The notes beneath the pieces were generated by a model. It did no database searches. It saw only the letters and a list, made by a program, of their open reading frames with translations, and was not told where the DNA came from. A DNA stretch of 56,179 nt. It comes from Alphaproteobacteria bacterium. Lineage in GTDB: Bacteria; Pseudomonadota; Alphaproteobacteria; UBA2966; CAIVPW01. A program made the translations under genes and the position numbers. The first letter of the stretch is position 1. Every line of letters starts with the position of its first letter. Shown piece by piece: positions 1-8,803 of the stretch. The stretch spans positions 1 through 56,179 of the forward strand of contig VGER01000006.1 of NCBI GenBank assembly GCA_016869235.1. Reading direction: 5' to 3'.

Positions 1-64
1 CCACAACCTCAACTTCACGCAGCTTCCCGATGATCTGCTCGGCCGTAAATCGCTGACGCGGCAT
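1..64 (-). CDS. IS3-family transposase OrfA, N-terminal fragment cut by window edge
   Basis: On the minus strand an ATG at 64-62 opens a frame reading MPRQRFTAEQIIGKLREVEV, the usual beginning of IS3-family OrfA proteins. These are helix-turn-helix DNA-binding subunits that are normally joined to the DDE catalytic OrfB by -1 frameshifting. A purine-rich GGAG lies just upstream. Only 21 codons are visible. Family assignment is confident from this N-terminus; whether the element is intact cannot be seen. Confidence 0.8.
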   Translation of the reverse strand, partial: MPRQRFTAEQIIGKLREVEVV

Positions 65-122
65 CCCATTCTCCATTCAAAAGTGGGCCAATCCTAACTC
101 TGGGCTTGGACCACTTTCGACA
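1..122 (-). mobile_element. IS3-family insertion sequence, one end
   Basis: The element runs off the left edge of the window. Its outer end, read on the minus strand, begins TGTCGAAAGTGGTCC at about base 122, a TG-starting terminus as IS3-family elements have. It is followed after about 58 bases by the start of an OrfA-like transposase gene. The element boundary is inferred from this single end, because the other inverted repeat and the target duplication lie outside the window. Confidence 0.75.
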
Positions 123-301
123 GGGCACACCACGGCCGGCCGCAACAGTTCGTTACCGCCCCCGAACTTGCGAAACCGGGGCTGGCAAGAGTAGGGTGCC
201 GCCCTCGTCGCACCGTCCGCCCAGGCGAGGGCAGCGTTTTCGCGCCCAGAAACGCTCGAAACGGGCAGCCGGCATCTCCAGTTCGTCAGAAAGGACACGT
301 C
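123..301. other. Intergenic leader between IS end and ppiC-like gene
   Basis: There is no convincing gene in this stretch. A 7-bp inverted repeat GCCCTCG (201-207) / CGAGGGC (226-232) could form a hairpin. The purine-rich AAAGGACACGTC directly before 302 supplies the ribosome-binding site of the next gene. The IS inserted about 180 bases upstream of that gene, so its native promoter may be displaced or replaced. Confidence 0.4.
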
Positions 302-1177
302 ATGATTCGCGCTCGCTTCCTTGCCGCCTTGGCCGTAGCGGGAGCCGTGGCAGGGTTTTGGGGCAGTTCAGCAGCGCAAGCGCCGGCGGCGCCTCCGGCA
401 GCGCCCGCCGCGGCCGCGCCCGCCGACGCCGACCCGGTCGTCGCCGTGGTGAACGGCGAGGCGATCCGCGCGTCCGATATCGTCTACCTGTACCAGACGC
501 TCGGCGAGGGCGTGCGGCAGATGGCGTTCGAGCTGCTCTATCCGCAGCTGTTGACGAGTGCGATCGAGCGCAAGGCCGCCGCCCAAAAGGCGCGCGGCGA
601 GAAGGTTCAGGAGCGCGCCGACGTGAAGAAGCGCTTCGAGTTCTGGAACGACCGCGTGCTCGAGGAGACCTTGCTGAACGAGACGGTCGAGAAGGCGCTG
701 ACCAACGACGTCCTGCAGAAGGCGTATCGGGACCGCGTCGCCCAGGAGTCCGGCCGCGAGGAGGTCAAGGTCAAGCACATGCTTTTCCAGAACCCCGAGG
801 CGGCGATCTCCGTCATCAAGGAGCTCGATAACGGCGGCAACTTCGATCAGGTCCTCGCCCTCCTGACCGCGCAGGGCGTGGCCCGCGGCGGCGAGCTCGA
901 CTTCTTCAAGCAGGACGAGCTCGTCCCGCAGTTTGCCGACGCGGCCTTCCGCATGCGCCCCGGCGAGTACAACACCACGCCGGTGCGCAGCGAGTTCGGC
1001 TTCCACGTCATCCTCGTCACCGACCGCCGCGTCTCGCCGCCGCCCAAGTTCGAGGACGTGCAGGCCGAGCTGCGCCAGACGCTGGGCGCCGAGCTCGTCG
1101 AAAAGTTCTACGTCGACCTGCTCGCCGGCGCGCAGGTCCAGCGCTTCAACTTCGACGGCACGCCGACGAACCAGTAG
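302..1177 (+). CDS. PpiC/SurA-type peptidyl-prolyl isomerase, exported
   Basis: 291 residues. The N-terminus is a Sec signal (about residues 1-25, MIRARFLAALAVAGAVAGF then AQA) followed by an Ala/Pro-rich linker. Residues about 45-145 form the helical SurA-like chaperone arm. Residues about 155-250 are a parvulin (rotamase PpiC) domain, recognisable by KVKHMLF, GGELDFF and the G-F-H-V-I-L near its end. The family helps outer-membrane proteins fold in the periplasm. The ATG at 302 has a well-placed AAGGA. It stands alone on its strand, 26 bases before the hydrolase gene. It is not the classical SurA, which has two parvulin domains. Confidence 0.88.
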   Translation: MIRARFLAALAVAGAVAGFWGSSAAQAPAAPPAAPAAAAPADADPVVAVVNGEAIRASDIVYLYQTLGEGVRQMAFELLYPQLLTSAIERKAAAQKARGEKVQERADVKKRFEFWNDRVLEETLLNETVEKALTNDVLQKAYRDRVAQESGREEVKVKHMLFQNPEAAISVIKELDNGGNFDQVLALLTAQGVARGGELDFFKQDELVPQFADAAFRMRPGEYNTTPVRSEFGFHVILVTDRRVSPPPKFEDVQAELRQTLGAELVEKFYVDLLAGAQVQRFNFDGTPTNQ

Positions 1178-1203
1178 CCGGCGGCGGCAGGACGGCGCGC
1201 TGC

Positions 1204-1878
1204 ATGATGGATGCGCCGCCGCCGCTGTTGTGGAACGGGGCACCCGGCCGTGGGCACACCACCATCATCCTCGCCCATGGCGCCGGCGCCGCCATGGACT
1301 GCAAATTCATGAACGACTTCGCGGCCGGCCTCGCCGAGGCGGGTTTCGCCGTCGCGCGCTTCGAGTTTCCCTACATGCACAAGCGCAGATTGGGCGTCGG
1401 CCGCAGCGGCGCGCCCGATCCCACTCCCGTGCTGCTGGAGACGTGGCGGCGAGCCATCGCCGCCGTCGATGCCGCCGGTGTGTCGCGCCGCGCGCTCGTC
1501 ATCAGCGGCAAGTCGCTGGGCGGCCGTATGGCCAGCATGGTCGCGGACGACGAGGGCACGCTGGGCCTCGCCTGTCTCGGCTATCCGTTCCATCCGCCGG
1601 GCAAGCCAGCGACCGCGGCACGGCTCGAACACCTCGCGACGCTCTCGACGCCGACCCTCATCGTGCAGGGGACGCGCGACCAGTTCGGCAACCAGGACGA
1701 GGTCGCGGGCTATCCGTTGTCGCGCGCCATCCGCCTGCACTGGCTGCCGGACGGCGACCACAGCTTGAAGCCGCGCCAGAGGAGGTCCGGCCGCACCGAG
1801 AAGCAGAACGTGGCGGAGGCAATCGCCGCCGTGGCTACGTTCGCCAACGATCTCGCAGAGACCCCGCGCCCGCTGTAG
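1204..1878 (+). CDS. Alpha/beta hydrolase, KANL3/Tex30-like
   Basis: 224 residues with an alpha/beta-hydrolase fold. The HGAGA motif near residue 26 is the oxyanion region, the nucleophile elbow is GKSLGGR near residue 101 with Ser as nucleophile, the acid is probably Asp in GTRDQFG and the base His in GDHSLKP. The sequence resembles the small bacterial KANL3/Tex30 (dienelactone hydrolase-like) family, whose substrate is unknown. No signal peptide is seen, so it is cytoplasmic. ATG codons at 1204 and 1207 are both possible starts. Confidence 0.82.
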   Translation: MMDAPPPLLWNGAPGRGHTTIILAHGAGAAMDCKFMNDFAAGLAEAGFAVARFEFPYMHKRRLGVGRSGAPDPTPVLLETWRRAIAAVDAAGVSRRALVISGKSLGGRMASMVADDEGTLGLACLGYPFHPPGKPATAARLEHLATLSTPTLIVQGTRDQFGNQDEVAGYPLSRAIRLHWLPDGDHSLKPRQRRSGRTEKQNVAEAIAAVATFANDLAETPRPL

Positions 1879-1893
1879 GGTCCAACAAGCCCT

Positions 1894-1958
1894 TCATGCT
1901 GAGTTTGTCGAAGCATGAGAGTAGTGAGCCTCTTCCTTCGACAGGCTAAGGACGAGGC
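1894..1958. repeat. Dispersed palindromic repeat, family A, copy 1
   Basis: Two facing arms, TCATGCTGAGTTTGTCGAAG and CCTTCGACAGGCTAAGGACG, lie in the gap between the hydrolase and the TerB-like gene. The same arms recur at 11278-11335 and, in part, at 17781-17809, always between genes. This is a REP-like intergenic repeat of the kind scattered through many proteobacterial genomes. It might act as a transcript end between these convergent genes. Confidence 0.75.
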
Positions 1959-1962
1959 GAGT

Positions 1963-2364
1963 TTAGACGTCCTGGAAGTGCGCGCGGGCGCTGCGCTCGA
2001 TGGCTGCGGCGACCAGGCGATCGATCTCGAGGCCGTCTCGGATCATCTCCAGCAGCCGCACTTCCTCGGCGCTGACCTTGCCGTCGGCCGCCGCGACGTC
2101 GCAGGCAAGCGCATAGGCCGTCTCGCGCAGGCGCGTGGGCAGGGACTGCGTCACCAGCTTGATCACCGTCTCCAGGCCGCCGTCGTTGCCGATCAGCTCG
2201 GCGCACTCCTCGGCGACCTTGGGCAGGAGGTCGGCGTCGAACCCTTTGAAGGCCGGCAATGTGCGGACGATCTCGCCGCTGATGCCAAGCTCGACGTCCG
2301 CCATGTCCGAGTCGGCCGCCGACATGATGACCATGGTGTAGATGAGCGCTGTGTGCTCCATCAT
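1963..2364 (-). CDS. TerB-like (tellurite resistance TerB family) protein
   Basis: 133 residues from the ATG at 2364, all helical. The segment around ACDVAAADGKVSAEEVRLL is the acidic TerB/DjlA-type repeat, with an Asp/Glu-rich loop thought to bind metal. The family is cytoplasmic or membrane-associated and its role is not settled. The frame is open back to 2424. The start at 2364 (or 2361) was chosen because AGGATGGG lies just before it. It is convergent with the upstream hydrolase and lies downstream of the helicase gene on the same strand, 95 bases away. Confidence 0.72.
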   Translation of the reverse strand: MMEHTALIYTMVIMSAADSDMADVELGISGEIVRTLPAFKGFDADLLPKVAEECAELIGNDGGLETVIKLVTQSLPTRLRETAYALACDVAAADGKVSAEEVRLLEMIRDGLEIDRLVAAAIERSARAHFQDV

Positions 2365-2459
2365 GCCCATCCTGGCTTCGCGCTGAGGTCGCGGGACCAT
2401 AAGGGCCGGACCAGTCCCCGGCAAGGGCTCAGCCAGGAAACGCGTCCTCCCCGAACGGG

Positions 2460-5294
2460 CTAGGTGGCGGCGGGCCGTGACAGGAAGCCGCGGATCGCCG
2501 CCACCGCTTCCGCCAGACCTACTCGCTCCGCAGACACACCGGGCGGGAACGCGCTCAAGAGGCGCGAGGGCGTGCGCGGGTCGAGCAGCACGAACACGCC
2601 GCGGTCCGTGGCCTTGCGCACCAGGCGCCCATAGGCCTGGCGCAGGCGCAGGCGCGCGATCATGTCGTCATAGCGCGCGCCGCCGAACGCCTCCTTGCGC
2701 GCCCGGTGCAGGATGTCGGGGCGCGGCCACGGCACCCGGTCGAACACGATCAGGCGAAGCGAATCGCCCGGCACGTCCACGCCGTCCCTGACGGCATCCG
2801 TGCCCAGGAGGCACGTGTCGGTCTCGGCACGGAAGATGTCCACCAGCGTCGCGGTGTCCATCGCGTCGACATGCTGGGCGAGCAAGGGAATGCCGGCCTG
2901 CTCCAGCGGCTCCAGGATACGCTTGTAGACGGCGCGCAGGCGAGAGATCGCGGTGAACAGTCCCAATCCGCCACCGCCCGCCGCCAGGAACAGCTCGCGA
3001 TAGGCAGCGGCGATCAGGTCCATGGAATCGCGCCGCACGTCGGTCACCAGGAACACGCGCGTGCGGTTCGGATAGTCGAACGGCGAGGCGAGGCTGACCC
3101 GCCGCGGCGGCACCGCGAGGTGATGCGCGCCGGTGCGCACCTCGGCCGATCGCCAATCGGCGTCTTCGTCGTCCGCGCCCGCGCCGTCGCCCGGAGCGGG
3201 CGCCTTGCGCGCCTGCGGCGCGACGCCTGCAACTCCCGGGCGCGCGGACTCGGAATGGTGAGTTTGCGGTGGAGCGCTATCGCGCAGGCTCGCCGACGTG
3301 ATGAGCGTGCCATGCGCGCGCGACAGTACGACCTCGGCGAACGGCAGCGTCGGGTCGATCCAGTGGCGGTGCATGCCGACGTCGATCTCGCGCCCGTCCA
3401 CCCGGTCCAGCGTCAGCCAGTCGACGAACGTCTCCGGGGTGCCGTCTTCGAGGCCATGCAGCATCGCCGCCCAGGCGTCCACCATGCCGGCGCGGCGCAT
3501 CAGGCCACGGCACACCGCCTCGATGCGCGCGCGCGTCTCGGTCTCCATCGTGGCGCTCTCGTCGTCGAGGCGCTGCGCCAGCAGCCGCGCGAGGTCCTTG
3601 AGCGGCGCCGCGAGGGACAGCAGCGTCCGCTCCAGCTCGTTGGCGGCGTCGAGCAATGCTGGCAGCGGCGGGTGCGCCGTCGTCTCCAGGCCATAGCTGG
3701 GGTCGGGCTCGGTCTGGCGCGCCAGCACCTGGGCGTGCACGTGCGCTAGGAACGCCTCGGCGGGATTGGCCACCGATACATCGCCGCCATCTCGCATTCG
3801 CCCCAGCCAGCCCGGTGCCGGCAAGCCCGCGGCGGCGCGCAAGGCGCTCATCAATGCGGTCTGCGCCGCCGGATGCTCCGACACCAGGTCCCCGGCGCGT
3901 GCTTCCAAGCCGCGCGCACGGCGGTGGCGGCCGCCCTCGGGGCCGCGCACCCAGCGGCGCAGCTCGGACGCCTCCTGGCCGGTGAGGTGGGCCGAGAACG
4001 CCGCGTCGGCGGCGTCGAACACATGATGGCCTTCGTCGAAGACGAAGCGCGTCTGCATCTCGCGCCCGTCCTCCGCGCGCGCCGCCGTCGCTAGCACCAG
4101 GGCGTGATTGGCGATCACCAGGTCGGCGCGCCGCGCCCGCCGCTGGCTGCGCTCGATGAAGCACTTCTTGTAGTGCCTGCACGCCGAGTAGATGCACTCG
4201 CCGCGCCGGTCGCTGAGACCGAGCGTGTTCTCGGCGCCGAGCACGCCGACCAGCCACGCCGGGAAGTCGCCGCCGAGGTCGCCGTCGCGCGTCGCCGCCG
4301 CCCAGCGCGCCACGAGGCCGATCGCGACGCCGCCGCCCAACGCCCGGCTCGATTCCTCGTCGAGGTTCAGGAGGCACAGGTAATTCTCGCGGCCTTTGCG
4401 CACCACGACCTTCTGGTGCTTGCGCACCGGATCGGGATACAGCCGGTCGAGCTCGGTATCGATCTGGCGCTGCAGGTTGCGCGTGTAGGTGGACAACCAC
4501 ACCACGCCACCGTTCTTCTCGGCCCACACGCTGGCCGGCGCGATGTAGCCCAACGTCTTGCCGACTCCGGTGCCCGCCTCGGCCAGCACGATCTCGGGCT
4601 CCGCGTCTTCGTGGCGCGGGGCGAAGGCGCGTGCGGCCTCCGCCGCGTAGATGCGTTGCGGTGCGCGCGCTTCCGAATTGGCCGACAGCAGTTGCGACAG
4701 CCGTTGCAGCGCCTCTTCCGGTGCCACCGCCTCGTGCCCGGGCGCCGGCACCGGGGCCGTCTCGCTCCACTCGGGAAGACGGGACCAGATGGCCGGGCGC
4801 GGGAACTGTCCGCTGGCGGCGCGCCCTGCGCCCAGCGCCTGCAGGACCGCCGGCGCCCAATTCCATGCCGCGGCGCTCAGGTATTGCGCCAGCGCGACGG
4901 TCTGGTCGTTGCCCGCTTCGCCGCGCAGCTCGCGCAGCAAGGCGTCGGCGGCGTCGCGCAGCGCCACTGCCTCGGAGACGAGGTCGGCCGGCGCCGGCAG
5001 CCCGACGGCCGCGGCCAGGCCGCCCGGCGTCGGCACGCAGAACTTCGCCGGCCGTACGAAGGCGAACAGCTCCAAGAGGTCGAACCCGACCAGGCGCTTG
5101 AGGCCGAGCTTGGCCGCCGTGGCGGGCGCGTGGCAGACGAACGGCTCGCTTGCCCCGGCGCGCGCGCCGGCTGCGCTGGGCGCGAGCTCCTCGATCTCAC
5201 CGTCCGCCGAGACCCACACGGCGCGGCGCCCGCGCGCCACCAGGGTGGGGGCGCTCGGCAGCGGCACTGCGGGGGCGGGCGGGGCTGCGTTCAT
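2460..5294 (-). CDS. DinG/XPD-family ATP-dependent DNA helicase
   Basis: 944 residues, superfamily 2 helicase. Walker A is GTGVGKT (about residue 240). A group of cysteines follows (YLCLLN, then ECIYSACRHYKKC), as in the [4Fe-4S] cluster of XPD/DinG proteins. The DEAH-type box appears as DEGHH (about 425), followed by helicase C-terminal motifs, including the YGRLVRK motif VI near the end. It probably unwinds 5'-tailed or structured DNA during repair. The first ~200 residues are an extra N-terminal region found in alphaproteobacterial members. It is divergent from lysS with a 95-base shared upstream region. Confidence 0.9.
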   Translation of the reverse strand: MNAAPPAPAVPLPSAPTLVARGRRAVWVSADGEIEELAPSAAGARAGASEPFVCHAPATAAKLGLKRLVGFDLLELFAFVRPAKFCVPTPGGLAAAVGLPAPADLVSEAVALRDAADALLRELRGEAGNDQTVALAQYLSAAAWNWAPAVLQALGAGRAASGQFPRPAIWSRLPEWSETAPVPAPGHEAVAPEEALQRLSQLLSANSEARAPQRIYAAEAARAFAPRHEDAEPEIVLAEAGTGVGKTLGYIAPASVWAEKNGGVVWLSTYTRNLQRQIDTELDRLYPDPVRKHQKVVVRKGRENYLCLLNLDEESSRALGGGVAIGLVARWAAATRDGDLGGDFPAWLVGVLGAENTLGLSDRRGECIYSACRHYKKCFIERSQRRARRADLVIANHALVLATAARAEDGREMQTRFVFDEGHHVFDAADAAFSAHLTGQEASELRRWVRGPEGGRHRRARGLEARAGDLVSEHPAAQTALMSALRAAAGLPAPGWLGRMRDGGDVSVANPAEAFLAHVHAQVLARQTEPDPSYGLETTAHPPLPALLDAANELERTLLSLAAPLKDLARLLAQRLDDESATMETETRARIEAVCRGLMRRAGMVDAWAAMLHGLEDGTPETFVDWLTLDRVDGREIDVGMHRHWIDPTLPFAEVVLSRAHGTLITSASLRDSAPPQTHHSESARPGVAGVAPQARKAPAPGDGAGADDEDADWRSAEVRTGAHHLAVPPRRVSLASPFDYPNRTRVFLVTDVRRDSMDLIAAAYRELFLAAGGGGLGLFTAISRLRAVYKRILEPLEQAGIPLLAQHVDAMDTATLVDIFRAETDTCLLGTDAVRDGVDVPGDSLRLIVFDRVPWPRPDILHRARKEAFGGARYDDMIARLRLRQAYGRLVRKATDRGVFVLLDPRTPSRLLSAFPPGVSAERVGLAEAVAAIRGFLSRPAAT

Positions 5295-5389
5295 GCCGGA
5301 AGTATAAGTGCCCGCGCTGTCCGTGGCCGTCCTTGCATAGCGATTGGCCAGCGCCTAGGTTCCCGCACCATCCAAGGATTCCTGGACCG

Positions 5390-6979
5390 ATGACCGACCA
5401 GACCGACCGCGCACCAGCCGGCGAAGCTTGGCCATTTCAGGAGGCGCGCAAGATCCTCGCGCGCCTGGCCAAGCGCCCGAAGAAGGAGGTCTTCTTCGAG
5501 ACCGGTTACGGGCCGTCGGGCTTGCCGCATATCGGCACCTTCGGCGAAGTCCAGCGCGTCTCCATGGTGCGCCAAGCCTTCCACGACCTCGCGCCCGACG
5601 TACCGACGCGTCTCGTCGCCTTATCCGACGACATGGACGGCCTGCGCAAGGTGCCGGGCAACATCCCCAACCAGGAGATGGTGGCCAAGCATCTCGGCAA
5701 GCCGCTGACGTCGATACCGGATCCGTTCGGCAAGTACGAGAGCTTCGGCCACCACAACAACGCGCTGCTGCGCGATTTCCTCGATCGCTTCGGCATCGAG
5801 TACGAGTTCCGCTCGTCCACCGACCAGTACAAGCGCGGCGTGTTCGACGCGACCCTGCGCAAGGTGCTGGCGCGCCACGACGAGATCGCCGCCATCGTGC
5901 TCCCCACCCTCGGCGCCGAGCGCAAAGAGACCTATTCGCCGATCCTGCCTATCTCGCCCAAGACGGGGCGGGTGCTGCAGGTGCCGCTACTCGAGCGCAA
6001 GGTGGACGCTGGCACCGTGGTGTTCCGTGACGATGATGGCACGCTCACCGAGGTGCCCGTCACCGGCGGGCACGTGAAGATGCAGTGGAAGTGCGACTGG
6101 GCGATGCGCTGGGCGGCCTTCGACGTCGACTTCGAGATGTCGGGCAAGGACCTCATCGATTCGGTCAAGCTGTCGTCCCAGATCGTGCGCGTGCTCGGCG
6201 GCGAGCCGCCGATTGCGCCCATCGTCGAGCTGTTCCTCGACGAGAAGGGCGCGAAGATCTCCAAGTCGCGTGGCAACGGCCTCACCATCGAGGAGTGGCT
6301 GACCTACGCCTCGACCGAGAGCCTCGGCATGTTCATGTTCCACGCGCCGCAGCGCGCTAAGAAGCTCTACTTCGACGTCATTCCGAAGAACGTCGACGAG
6401 TACCTCGGTCACCTCGCTGCTTACCGCGAGCAGGCCACCTCGGACGCGCGCAAGCAGAACCCCGTGTGGTTCATCCACCAGGGTGCGCCGCCCGTTGAAG
6501 ACGTGCCGGTCACCTTCGGGCTGCTGTTGAACCTCGTCGCCGCCGCCAACACCGACGATCCCAAGGTGCTGTGGGGCTTCGTCTCGCGCTATGCGCCCGA
6601 GGCGACGCCCAAGGACAACCCGATCCTCGATAAGCTGGTCGGCTACGCCATCCGTTACTACCGCGACTTCGTGCTGCCGGAGAAGAAGCACCGCAGCCCG
6701 ACGGCGCAGGAGCGCGCCGCGCTCGAGGACCTCGTGCACACGCTCGAGGCGCTGCCCGCGGGCGCCGATGCCGAGGCGATCCAGAACCAAGTCTACGAGG
6801 TCGGCAAGCGCCATGGTTTCGCCAACCTGCGCGACTGGTTCAAGGCCATGTACGAGACGCTGTGCGGCCAGAGCCAAGGTCCCCGCATGGGCTCGTTCAT
6901 TGCCCTCTATGGCGTTCGCGAGACCATCGCGCTCATCCGCCGCGCGCTCGCCGGGGAGCTCGCAGGCAGGGGGGCGTAG
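5390..6979 (+). CDS. lysS: Lysyl-tRNA synthetase, class I
   Basis: 529 residues. Charges tRNA-Lys with lysine. The class I signature is clear: the HIGH motif occurs as PHIGT in GPSGLPHIGTFG (about residue 45) and KMSKS as KISKS in GAKISKSRGN (about residue 290). This is the archaeal-type enzyme (COG1384) used by most alphaproteobacteria instead of the class II enzyme. The ATG at 5390 gives MTDQTDRA; the frame is open further upstream but without a family match. It lies 11 bases before the SRAP gene and is probably cotranscribed with it. Confidence 0.95.
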   Translation: MTDQTDRAPAGEAWPFQEARKILARLAKRPKKEVFFETGYGPSGLPHIGTFGEVQRVSMVRQAFHDLAPDVPTRLVALSDDMDGLRKVPGNIPNQEMVAKHLGKPLTSIPDPFGKYESFGHHNNALLRDFLDRFGIEYEFRSSTDQYKRGVFDATLRKVLARHDEIAAIVLPTLGAERKETYSPILPISPKTGRVLQVPLLERKVDAGTVVFRDDDGTLTEVPVTGGHVKMQWKCDWAMRWAAFDVDFEMSGKDLIDSVKLSSQIVRVLGGEPPIAPIVELFLDEKGAKISKSRGNGLTIEEWLTYASTESLGMFMFHAPQRAKKLYFDVIPKNVDEYLGHLAAYREQATSDARKQNPVWFIHQGAPPVEDVPVTFGLLLNLVAAANTDDPKVLWGFVSRYAPEATPKDNPILDKLVGYAIRYYRDFVLPEKKHRSPTAQERAALEDLVHTLEALPAGADAEAIQNQVYEVGKRHGFANLRDWFKAMYETLCGQSQGPRMGSFIALYGVRETIALIRRALAGELAGRGA

Positions 6980-6990
6980 AGCGCGCGCCC

Positions 6991-7746
6991 ATGTGCGGAC
7001 GCTACATGGTCACTTCGCCGCCCGAGGCGATGCGGCGCCTGTTCGGCGTCCAGGGGGTACTGCCCAATTTCCCGCCCCTCTACAACGTCGCGCCCACCCA
7101 GGACGTGCCGGTGGTGTTCGTCGCCCCGGAGGGGCGCTTGCACGCCGCGGGCGAGCATCGCCGTCTCGCGCTGATGCGCTGGGGGCTTGTGCCCGCGGAC
7201 TCGGACGCGGACAAGAACGGTAAGCCGCGCCCCGGCAAGCCGCCAATCATAAACGCACGCAGCGCGACGGTCGCGGTCGCGGCGCCGTTCAAGCGCGCCT
7301 TCCGCTCGCGCCGGTGCCTCATTCCCGCCAACGGCTACTTCGAGTGGGACAAGGCGACCAAGGCGCCCCACCTGTACCGCCCCAGCAACCAGGGCTTGTT
7401 CGCCTTCGCCGGCATCTGGGCGGAGTGGCGCGATCCCAACCGTCCTGACGCGCCACTCTTGCGCTCCTGCGCCATCCTGACGACGGGCGCCAGCACCCTG
7501 GTGGCGCCGCTACACGATTGCATGCCGGTGATCCTAGCGCCGGAGGCCTGGGTCGCTTGGCTTGGTGAGGCCAAGGCCGACCACGCGGCGCTGCAGGCGC
7601 TGCTGCGTCCGGGCGGCGACGAAGGGTTCACGGACACGATCGTCTCGAAGCGCGTAAACTCCCACGTCAACGATGATCCAGCCTGCATCGAGCCGGCGCC
7701 GTCGGGCGAGTCCGAGGCGCAACTCCCGCGTGACCGACTTCTCTAG
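6991..7746 (+). CDS. SRAP-domain abasic-site DNA-crosslinking protein (YedK/HMCES family)
   Basis: 251 residues. The protein begins MCGRY, so Cys2 is exposed after Met removal and can form the thiazolidine link to abasic sites in single-stranded DNA. Other SRAP positions are present: the Asn/Arg motif INARSAT, the Glu in GYFEWD, and the His in PLHDCMPV. These are the catalytic residues known for YedK. The start at 6991 is fixed by the obligatory Cys2. The 3' end overlaps the likely pyrD start by 17 bases, suggesting coupling. Confidence 0.92.
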   Translation: MCGRYMVTSPPEAMRRLFGVQGVLPNFPPLYNVAPTQDVPVVFVAPEGRLHAAGEHRRLALMRWGLVPADSDADKNGKPRPGKPPIINARSATVAVAAPFKRAFRSRRCLIPANGYFEWDKATKAPHLYRPSNQGLFAFAGIWAEWRDPNRPDAPLLRSCAILTTGASTLVAPLHDCMPVILAPEAWVAWLGEAKADHAALQALLRPGGDEGFTDTIVSKRVNSHVNDDPACIEPAPSGESEAQLPRDRLL

Positions 7747-8803
7747 ATCCTTCGCCTCGCTCGGATCGATCGGCACGGCGCTGCTGCGTCTGCTCGACCC
7801 CGAGACGGCGCACAAGCTGACCATCCTTGCCGTGCGCGCCGGTCTCGCGCCGTTTCCGGCGCCGACGCCGCCCGAGCGCCTCGCCGTGCGCGCGTTCGGC
7901 CTGCGGTTCCCCTCGCCCATCGGCTTGGCGGCGGGCTTCGACAAGAACGCCGAGGTGCCGGCGCAGATGCTGCGCCTCGGCTTCGGCTTCGTCGAGGTCG
8001 GCACCATCACGCCCCGGCCGCAGCCCGGCAACTCGCGCCCGCGCATCTTCCGCCTGGAGGAAGATCGCGCCGTCATCAACCGGCTCGGGTTCAACAACAA
8101 GGGACTCGAAGCCGCGCGCACGCGTCTCGCCAACCGGGTGGCGGCGGGCATCGTCGCGGTCAACGTTGGCGCCAACAAGGACTCCGCCGATCCGGTCGCC
8201 GACTACGCCACCTGCATCCGCGCCCTGGCACCGCACGCCGACCTCTTGGTGCTCAACATCTCCTCGCCCAACACCCCGGGCTTGCGCGACCTCCAGCTCG
8301 GGGCGCGCCTGGACGGCCTTCTCGCCGCCGCGATGGCGTCGCGCACGGAGTCGCACGCCCATCCCCCGGTGCTGGTCAAGATCGCGCCCGACCTCGAGGA
8401 GGGCGACGTCAACGCCATCGTCGACGCGGCTGTCAGTGGCGGCGCCGACGGCCTCGTGGTCGGCAACACCAGCGTCCGGCTGCGCGAGGATCTGCGCAGC
8501 GCTCGCCGCGGCGAGTCCGGTGGCCTGTCCGGGCGCCCCCTGCTGCGCCGCTCCACCGAGGTGCTGGGCCAGGCCTACCGCGCCGCCGGCGGCCGTCTCA
8601 CGCTGGTCGGCGTCGGCGGCATCTCTTCGGGTGCCGATGCCTACGCAAAGATCCGCGCCGGCGCGACCCTGGTCGAGCTCTATACCGCCCTCGTCTATGA
8701 GGGGCCCGATCTTGTGGCGCGCATCCAGTCCGAGCTCGCCGAGCTGCTGGCGCGTGACGGATGCACGTCGGTGGCTGACGCGGTCGGATCGCAATGGAAG
8801 TGA
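7730..8803 (+). CDS. pyrD: Dihydroorotate dehydrogenase (quinone), class 2
   Basis: 357 residues from a GTG at 7730 (VTDFSRSF). Oxidises dihydroorotate to orotate in pyrimidine synthesis and passes electrons to ubiquinone at the membrane. Landmarks are GLAAGFDKNAE, TPRPQPGNSRPRIFRLEED, INRLGFNN, the catalytic serine region NISSPNTPGLRDLQ, and FMN-phosphate contacts in GVGGI and GATLVELYTAL. The N-terminal amphipathic helices (SIGTALLRLLDPETAHKL) mark the membrane-bound class. The frame is open to 7673, but the GTG gives the usual N-terminus. It overlaps SRAP upstream and the EAL gene downstream by about 10 bases. Confidence 0.93.
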   Translation: MTDFSRSFASLGSIGTALLRLLDPETAHKLTILAVRAGLAPFPAPTPPERLAVRAFGLRFPSPIGLAAGFDKNAEVPAQMLRLGFGFVEVGTITPRPQPGNSRPRIFRLEEDRAVINRLGFNNKGLEAARTRLANRVAAGIVAVNVGANKDSADPVADYATCIRALAPHADLLVLNISSPNTPGLRDLQLGARLDGLLAAAMASRTESHAHPPVLVKIAPDLEEGDVNAIVDAAVSGGADGLVVGNTSVRLREDLRSARRGESGGLSGRPLLRRSTEVLGQAYRAAGGRLTLVGVGGISSGADAYAKIRAGATLVELYTALVYEGPDLVARIQSELAELLARDGCTSVADAVGSQWK